Below are positions 57,267 through 64,000 of a DNA stretch of 64,000 bases, piece by piece. Numbering within the stretch: position 1 is the stretch's first letter; each line of letters starts with the position of its first letter. The notes under the pieces were generated by a model that saw only the letters and a program-made list of their open reading frames with translations, ran no database searches and was not told the DNA's origin. Source of the DNA: Blastomyces gilchristii SLH14081 (Eukaryota > Ascomycota > Eurotiomycetes > Onygenales > Ajellomycetaceae); contig NW_003101667.1 in NCBI RefSeq assembly GCF_000003855.2, positions 928,479 to 992,478 on the forward strand, read 5' to 3'. The position numbers were made by a program, and so were the translations under genes.

Positions 57267-59635
57267 TCAGTGACTTCTTTTTCAGAGCATTTCATAAGCA
57301 TTGACAGAGATCTGTGTCAGATTCATGATTTTGTGAATGTCATCTTCATGGATTCTATCATTATTAGAGAATATCAAGCTTCTGTTTCAAGCATTCAATA
57401 AGATGCCTTGTTCAGATAGTCAGGCAAGTTCTAGCATAAGATTATAGTCAAGATTGTCAACTTTATATATATAAACATTCTCACACTGATGTTCTCTGAC
57501 ATCTATGTTTAGTTTCACCATGTAACAGATGCAAACATCTTTTGAATCATCAAATTCTGTGAGAAGTCAGGGTTTTGATAAGAAGATACACTGAAGGTTA
57601 TAATATCTTACAACTGAAGATTTAATCATTGTATAGTAACATAGACTGCTATCTATCATAGTCTTCATATTATACATGTTATTTATCACAGTAGATACAA
57701 GAATTGCATTCATTGTTATCTTTTCTTCAAATTGTTCTCATTCAATCTCTTCAAGCTTCTGTTTATAAATTTGAATAGAAGCTAATCTTTTCCCTGTTTC
57801 ATCAGAGCATTCTTATAGTTATCTTTCAAATCTTTCTTCAATGCAATGTGGTTGATGTGAACAGGCACTGATTCATTCTTTGAGTGAGAAGACACTGATC
57901 TTTCTCTCAAGTGAGGAGATATACAGGCTGATCAGCAGTTGAAAGTGATATGTTCTGATCAGTTATAATTAATGCACATCTCATGTTGACATTAATCAGT
58001 GACTTCTTTGAAAGTGATCCCAGAAACTCAGAAGTCTGTTTGAATGATGAAGACCCTTGCTTATGTATAGACATTTGAGTTCACTCAATTCATGATATCT
58101 GCATTGTCATTCTTCAGCACAGGTGTATGAGTGACTGAGATGTAATGTCTTCTATCACTGTTCTGTATACTCTTGAGCTTGATAAGATGATCATTCAATG
58201 TCTGAAGTTGTATGCAGAAGCCTTCATAAGTCAGGTCTTTGTTTACACTTATAAGAGTCTGTAAGAGTTTGAAAGTTAATGTCTTTTTAAGCATACTAAT
58301 CTTCATTTAATTCTTTCAAGATTGATTATCTGCTTCTAGAATCTTGATGTTGAAGTTAGGAATAAATATTATGAGAGAAGTGTTTCTCTGTCAGACACTC
58401 TGTAATCAATCTAATACTTTCTGTTACATGACAGTGTCTCAGAACAGAATATCAAGATATTTGATAATATTATCAGATGTTCACAACACTGATTCACATA
58501 CTTTCATTCATAAATGAAACTTCTGTTTTGTACAATTTTTCAATCATTCATTGATATATCAATCTTGATTGATTAATGAACTGATAACATCTCTATCTAC
58601 ACTTAGTTTCACAAGCATTTCCAGTCTTTATGATGAGTAGAGAGTGAGATCAGAAGTATTAAAATATATAGAAGTATCTAAGTGTTTCTTCAGTACTTGC
58701 ATTATGTTTATATTTAATTCTGTCAGTGTTGAAATTGCAGAGATTTCTTGTTAAGTTAATCATTGAATTTCCTTATATTGATGTTGTTGATTCATATACA
58801 TATCAGCTATTTATTATTATTGTAATTTCAACATTGCTTAAAGTCACTGTGATATTACATCTATACTCACATTTGAGAATTCTTTCATGTTATTATTAGA
58901 CATGATTATATCATTCATCAGATATGTGATATCTGTGAAATCTGAAGAAGTGTAATTGTATGAATATCTCATACATCTAGAGTGTTAGAACTCTCAGGTC
59001 TTTCACTGATATTCTCTTTGTAAGATCTTGTTCTCTTTGTAAGATCTTGTTGCAGAGTCAGAGTAACTGATGAGTAAGCTTCTATCTAAGAACTCAGTGT
59101 CTGCTTAACTGGTTAATTGTTTTTCTATTTCTTACATGTTATTACATATTCAGATATCTTCTTGATAAGTAATTATTTCTAATAAGAAGACAATGAGTGT
59201 GAATAATTATTTCTAATAAGAAGATAATGAATATTTTTCAAGTGTAAGAGGTCTACACTGAATAGATTAGTATAATATATAGGTCTTATAATATAAAAGT
59301 GAAAAACATTAAAGAAGGAAAGAAAGAGGAAGTGTGAGAATCAGTGATCAGAGTGAATATTTATATGTGTACATGATGATGTACGCGGTGGAGCTTCGGG
59401 GCGGAAGAATAGGAATTCTGTGGGTTTTTTGGCCGAGGATCAGTGATCAAGAATGACCGAGAATCGGAGCTTTCAGCGGAATCTATGAAGTGTAATGGAA
59501 TAGTCTATATGATCGGGCGCAGCCTGTCACAACTGAGAATCAGAACTTTTAGCAGACTGAGAATCAGAGCTTTCAGTGAAATCTCTGAAGTGTAATAAAA
59601 TAGTCTATATGATTGATCAGGCGCAGCCCGCCACA
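57267..59635 (-). mobile_element. Partial third copy of the chromovirus (LTR plus gag), minus strand
   Basis: The minus strand matches the outer chromovirus from its 5' LTR (59,635-59,243) through leader and gag to pol-proximal sequence; it can be followed to about 57,267, where a 24-bp deletion between short GTGAC repeats is seen against the other copy, and perhaps slightly further. Across the site of the inner gypsy insertion this copy is uninterrupted (minus strand ...GAGATATTCATACAATTAC...). Pol and the 3' LTR are missing. Gag has fewer stops (e.g. open piece 58,306-58,085). Confidence 0.8.
59243..59635 (-). repeat. Chromovirus LTR with internal ~104-bp tandem duplication
   Basis: Minus-strand LTR ends TCTTACA at 59,243. 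Its start motif occurs twice: TGTGACAGGCTGCGCC from 59,531 and TGTGGCGGGCTGCGCC from 59,635, so the first ~104 bp are duplicated. Parts keep CpG-rich sequence (about 59,385-59,520). Confidence 0.75.
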
Positions 59636-60496
59636 TATATCAATATTAAAGAAGTGACTATTTAATATAAAAAACTTATATTTACACTCTACTTTCTTTT
59701 TTATAAGAGATTTAAAAATATTCTTTAATTATATTAATTTATATTTATTATTGCTTCATTCATTTTCTGAAGTAGAAAAGTAAGTCTGATTCTTTTCACT
59801 ATCAAAATTCTTCATTTAAGTATTTTGTATATTTCTTGATTTTTCTTGATATATAAAAGTAGATGAAAGTGAAGTTTTATCTGTATAAATTAAAATCAGT
59901 AGTGTTATTAATTCTCAACTGTTATTCTAACTCACATTTATTATATAATTTAATTTGTGTGAAGTAATATATATAATATGTTTGAGACTGTGAATAAGTT
60001 CTAATAGAAATTCTTCTTTATCAAAGTGATAAATATTTATAGATTTAATATTATATTAAGTGATTTTTATCTGTAATTATAAATTAATATTAATTAATTA
60101 GTAAGAAGTAAAAAATTAGTAAAAGAAAGAAATTTATTACAAGATTAAAATAATACTTGAAGTATATGAAATTGTCTGCAATTTTGTGTTTTTAATTAAT
60201 ATTTTGAAAATAGAGTGACTTGATTATATTCTTGTAATACTGACAGAATCATAATAGTCAGTTGATTTCAATAGATGCTTTTAGAATCTTACTAATAAGA
60301 TTATGAAGAATTTGTAATGTATAAGAGAAACTGCAATCTGTTAATTAATTAATATGAAAAAGAAGCTGTTTTTCATGTAAATCTGTGAGATTTTTGCAGT
60401 GAGTGAAGCTTACTTTTTTCTTGATATTTGAACACCTCTATAATGCAATAATAGTATATATTAACTAATTTCATATTTTTTAGCAGTCTCAGTGTA
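59636..60496. other. AT-rich spacer
   Basis: Very AT-rich sequence with no ORF of note and no recognised element. Confidence 0.6.
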
Positions 60497-61297
60497 CAGA
60501 GAGCGCTATTAACAGAATTACACTGATAAAAAGACAGTTAAACAGTGCTATAAATCTTAGCAGAAATTCACACTGTAATTTATACTGAATATTCAGTTCT
60601 TGATTATTTTATTATCTTCATTGCTATTTAACATATATAAAATATACTCTTCAATCTGCTTCTTTTTAACATGTAATCTGTCTGCCTATTAATATACTTC
60701 CTTTTTAATATATAATCTGTCTGTCAATCTTATTTCACAGTCAGATGAATATTCTATTTTTTTATCTACTTATACTGCTTTTCTTCTCTATATTCATTAT
60801 TATCTTCTAAGTCTATAATTTTTATTAATTATGTTGAATCTTTGCAAGAATAGTATCTTTAATGCTATTATTTCTCTGAGTTAATTAGTCAGATTTGAGA
60901 GCATCTTTAAGGTTATTCATTGTGAAGTATATAAATCTGCATTCAATTACATATTTATATATACAGTTAATTTGACTCTTTGAGATCTGGGTGATTTCTG
61001 TGATTTCAGCATTTGACTTGATAAAATAGAGTAATTTAAGAGTCATTATGAGAGCTCTTGTAGTAATATTAGTATTGAGTATTATATTTTAACAGTTATG
61101 AATTATCAGATGAGATGCCAGAGATGAGAAATTAGAGAATAAAGAGAAATCAATTCACAATATGTGACAATCTCATATAAATAGAATGCAGGGTGATTAG
61201 AAGCTAAATGTAATTAATTACTTATTAAAACATAGTAGTATTTCTTAGCTGTATAAATTGAATCTGAGCGGCGCAATTCTTTTAATAGCGCCCTCTG
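60497..61297. mobile_element. Tc1/mariner-type MITE (801 bp) with 29-bp TIRs and TA target sites
   Basis: Inverted repeats at 60,497-60,525 and 61,269-61,297 share CAGAGNGCGCTATTAANAGA; most mismatches are transitions. Both are flanked outside by TA (60,495-60,496 and 61,298-61,299), the target of Tc1/mariner transposons. The interior is AT-rich with no transposase ORF, so it is a non-autonomous or decayed element. Confidence 0.82.
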
Positions 61298-61597
61298 TAA
61301 TTAGAGATCAATTGTGTGTTCAAATCATCAATTGCTGCTTGTATAACTGCTTTATGGTGCATGTTGTGAGTGTTTGAAGATGGATGAAAAAATGAAGATT
61401 GAGCGGGCGTTGAGTGGTTGATCATGTTATTGAGTGATTGATCACATTACCGCGCACATCACTGAAAGAAGCCTCCTCGTGGGTCTTCCAGGTCATCAAC
61501 GCGCGGTTAGTTAAAATATGAAACCATTATTACAACTCGAGTGAGGACAGTGGCCAGGACAGGCAAAAAATACAAAGTAAAATAGAAACAGAGGTTC
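61298..61597. other. Isochore border
   Basis: Composition returns to normal, with CG-containing sequence from about 61,400. A T-rich run on the minus strand (61,565-61,570) is the likely Pol III terminator of the tRNA gene. Confidence 0.5.
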
Positions 61598-61693
61598 TAC
61601 CCCCGGCGGGACTCGAACCCGCAACCTTCAGATTCACTTATTCCCAACCTGGGAAGTTAGAAGTCTGACGCCCTACCATTGGGCTACGAGGGC
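61598..61693 (-). tRNA. tRNA-Arg(UCU) with intron
   Basis: The minus strand begins GCCCTCGTAGCCCAATGG and ends CGGGGGTA. The acceptor stem GCCCTCG/CGGGGGT pairs (two G-T wobbles), the anticodon stem TCAGA/TCTGA holds the loop CTTCTAA with anticodon TCT (61,659-61,661 complement), and the T arm GCGGG TTCGAGT CCCGC is perfect. An intron of about 23 nt follows the base 3' of the anticodon, the normal eukaryotic position. Downstream T6 at 61,570-61,565 fits a terminator. Confidence 0.95.
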
Positions 61694-62228
61694 TGGCAAT
61701 TGGGTTTTGGAACCTCGGAAAAACTTATTAAGCCGAGCTACGCTCGATCGAGCCGCCGCCAAGACTATCAGTCAGAATAATATAACTCCCGCTGCGTATA
61801 TTTCTATAGACAGGTTACGGATCTGTGTAGTTAGAAATGTTGAGACTGGTAGATTTAAAAGAAATATAAATATATGGTCTGATCTGGCTTGTGTTCAGGA
61901 AAAAAATAAGAAGAAAATTGCTACGCTCCCGCATATAGATCGAACTTCCACAAAGATTCCACATTTTCCTTATGAGCCATTCAAATTCAAGGAAAAGAAT
62001 AAAAGATATGAGACAATCGGGCGGACATATAAATATGATATCTGAGTCGTGTTCCAACGGTGGTCGATCTGTTTCAGCACATCTGCTCACGCCCTACGAC
62101 AAGCCGAGCATTTGTTGTTGACACAACCAACACAAATTCCTATACCCGATACTTAACTAAGTTACCCCACACATCGACGCTACTTGAAATAGATACCTGT
62201 GTAGGTGGATAGTTGTCCATTCCGCATT
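61694..62228. other. Upstream region of the YCII-domain gene
   Basis: No supportable gene. An ORF at 61,707-62,045 begins with TTG, has no family features and was not accepted. Probable promoter and leader of the downstream gene. Confidence 0.45.
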
Positions 62229-63276
62229 ATGGCTGCCCGAAACCCCCTCATTTTCCTTAACCGTCGTTGTGGTTTTCAGCATTTATACCAATATCAGCAT
62301 AGGATAACTGCTGCAAAATATCTGCCTGCCACGCTCGTATGCTCACATACCACCGCTAACCATCGGAATATGGCGTCGACAACGAAAGCGAAAAATGAGT
62401 ACATGGTCATTGTGCCAGATAAGGAGGGCGCTCTCCAGAAGAGAATAGAAGTTCGAAGGTGAGTTTGGGACATATTAGGTCTCTTTACGTCTTCTCTATT
62501 CTCATCATGCCCTTGATTTTAACAATAGAAAGATTTGAGTCTGTCATATCGGATATCAGCTACTGGGAATATAATATGGACACACCATTCCCATATGCTA
62601 TCCCAATTCCCCCTCCCCTTGATACTTTTGGCGACTTCCTGAAAACTGTCTAGCACTCTCGATCAACCATCTTGGGTACCCAGCTAATTAACATCCATAC
62701 AGCGCTCATCTCGCAAACCTCCAACCGATATTAGACTCCGGATTCCTTAAACTTGGAGGTACCTAAAATTTCATTCCCCAATCGCCAGTATAGCATGAAA
62801 TTGTGTTTCAATTTTGCACTCGATATCACTCACCCCCAGAGCCCGAAGCGAAGCATTGGTAAGCTACATAAAATCTAACTATTTGACGAACAGGAGCTAT
62901 GCTTGAATCGCACCCCGAGGAGGGCCAGACGCCTACAATGAAGGGCAGTATGTTAATTGTGGTTGCTGAGTCTCCCGAAGCCATACGTGAGCAGTTATCA
63001 AAGGATATCTATGCCACGTCGGGAGTGTGGGATATCGACAATGTAAGTTGACCTGTTATTATTATTATTATTATTATAATAATATTGTTGCTGTTCTAAA
63101 CCCCCCCCCCCCCCTTCACCTTCTCTCTATTCTACGACAACACACGACTAACTCGAAAATGTTAGATGCAAATAACACCGGTATGTTGATGTTCTATAAC
63201 ATAAATCTTTCCTGAGGATATCCCCGTCCTAATCTATTCATAATAGTTCAAATCTGCTATTCGACTTCCGCTGTAA
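62229..63276 (+). CDS. Mitochondrial YCII-related domain protein
   Basis: Five exons: 62,229-62,458, 62,703-62,758, 62,894-63,042, 63,166-63,180 (15 bp) and 63,247-63,276, giving 159 residues. Donors are GTGAGT, GTACCT, GTAAGT and GTATGT and frame is kept throughout. The first ~48 residues are Arg/His-rich without acids, like a mitochondrial presequence; a second Met at 48 could give a cytosolic form. The YCII core follows: EYMVIVPDKEGALQKRIEVR, HLANLQPILDSGFLKLGG, then MKGSMLIVVAESPEAIREQL and GVWDIDN, ending MQITPFKSAIRLPL. YCII-like proteins have a ferredoxin-like fold; activity in fungi is unknown. Intron 3 contains a (TTA)n run and a C14 run. Confidence 0.88.
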
Positions 63277-64000
63277 TTTTAGCGGCTTTCAAAGCGGGCT
63301 ATCGCAGCTACAAGAAGCTTTTTGGACAAAATCGAAACAACAGTAGTAAAATATGAGGAGTGCCCAAGCATACTTAGGTTCCGCGTTCCATGCTATTTCC
63401 GTTCATGAGGTTTCTGCGTGCAGTACCGCATTGGCGGCTGTTCTCATCTGACGACCGTTGAGCCTTCCAATCCCATAGGATTTGATTTGTCGTAAGCTTG
63501 TTTGTTTTATTTATTGCTCGAGAACACCCATTGTGTGCCCAACAGTTCCGTTGCAATAAGAGAGGGAAAAGAAAGAAAAAAATGTCAAAATGTCACTGAA
63601 ATTGTTAGAAATTGTTAGAGAGACTGTATATATCGAAAACGCTGTTTTGGCACTTCATTTGAATCAATACATTCAGAGAAAAATCACCCAATCACAGTTA
63701 GTGCAACCACAATGGGCGTTTCATGACTTAATGAGATACCATTGTGTCTCAAACTCTTGTTGGCTTCTGAATGGCTATTTAATCTTTGTCGCCAGCGCCA
63801 GCCAGATATGTAAGAAGAGACATGCCAAACCAAGCCATCACAGTTAATCATAGAACAGAGCTCACTAGGGAAGAGAGGAACAGTAAGCAAGAACGTAGAA
63901 AGTGTATTGAGACAGACATGAAGATTCCAGTCTATATATATTCAAGGGCTTTAGTAGGATTCACCCATCCCTATAAGCAAGATTTGAAGGGACGCTTTTC
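63277..64000. other. 3' interval to window end
   Basis: No gene is supported. Short overlapping ORFs (63,590-63,847 plus; 63,684-63,890 minus) lack recognisable features. Confidence 0.45.

Larger units (their letters stand above)
33095..61300. repeat. AT-rich, repeat-mutated isochore
   Basis: About 28 kb in which composition changes abruptly. CpG is almost absent and GG/CC is scarce outside a few short islands, while CA and TG stay common. The contents are mobile-element relics with in-frame stops, listed below. This pattern is expected from repeat-induced C-to-T mutation acting mainly at CpG and CpC. The left edge is a copia LTR at 33,095 and the right edge lies just after the MITE ending at 61,297. 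Confidence 0.9.

Noticed and set aside
61707..62045. 112-residue ORF upstream of the YCII gene
   Set aside because: Begins with TTG, no family features and no splice context.

Overview
The window looks like nuclear DNA of a filamentous ascomycete. Genes have one to five short introns (about 50-250 bp) with GTRNGT donors and CTRAC branch points. Products are typical of Eurotiomycetes, and homopurine or homopyrimidine tracts sit beside promoters. The contrast between a GC-normal gene block and a ~28 kb AT-rich, mutation-ridden isochore, with CpG and CpC (rather than CpA) as the main mutated contexts, suggests Onygenales, perhaps an Ajellomycetaceae member such as Blastomyces or Emmonsia. That assignment is inference.

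Region 1 (1-33,090) is gene-bearing. In order: a double-GFA-domain protein (+), a Golgi Mnn9-type mannosyltransferase (+), a KE4/ZIP zinc transporter (-, four exons), HIS3 imidazoleglycerol-phosphate dehydratase (-) divergent from a small membrane protein (+), a GDPD phosphodiesterase (+, five exons), an Osm1-like fumarate reductase with a C-terminal cytochrome b5 domain (-, six exons), fructose-1,6-bisphosphatase (-), a spliced apparently non-coding gene whose six introns each hold one candidate box C/D snoRNA (about 20.2-21.85 kb), two convergent paralogous F-box-like proteins, a 77-residue putatively lipid-anchored protein, and an Msc7-type aldehyde dehydrogenase (-). The track's start codons include TTG and GTG; I re-chose ATG starts and joined exons by splice sites and reading frame.

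Region 2 (33,095-61,300) is an AT-rich graveyard of mobile elements with an unusually readable nested structure. A short-LTR (95 bp) copia-type element with an initiator-Met half-tRNA primer site (33,095-50,384, minus) was entered by a Ty3/Gypsy chromovirus (35,477-49,562, 318-bp LTRs, TSD ATTAT). That element was entered by a second Ty3/Gypsy element (36,069-44,367, 167-bp LTRs, TSD GATA). A tRNA-derived SINE (49,902-50,276, 13-bp TSD) sits in the copia primer-binding region. To the right lie an unknown coding-like relic, an hAT transposase relic, a GC-normal island with a 165-bp tandem repeat, a third partial gypsy copy (minus) and an 801-bp Tc1/mariner-type MITE with TA target sites. The elements are dead: in-frame stops repeatedly fall where the families have tryptophan (TGG to TGA/TAG).

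Region 3 (61,300-64,000) returns to normal composition, with an intron-containing tRNA-Arg(UCU) at the border, then a five-exon mitochondrial YCII-domain protein.

The coding genes are mainly central metabolism (gluconeogenesis, histidine synthesis, redox, lipid turnover) and do not form an obvious functional cluster. The most notable items are the snoRNA host gene, the four-level nesting, the SINE, the MITE, and the CpG/CpC-type repeat mutation.
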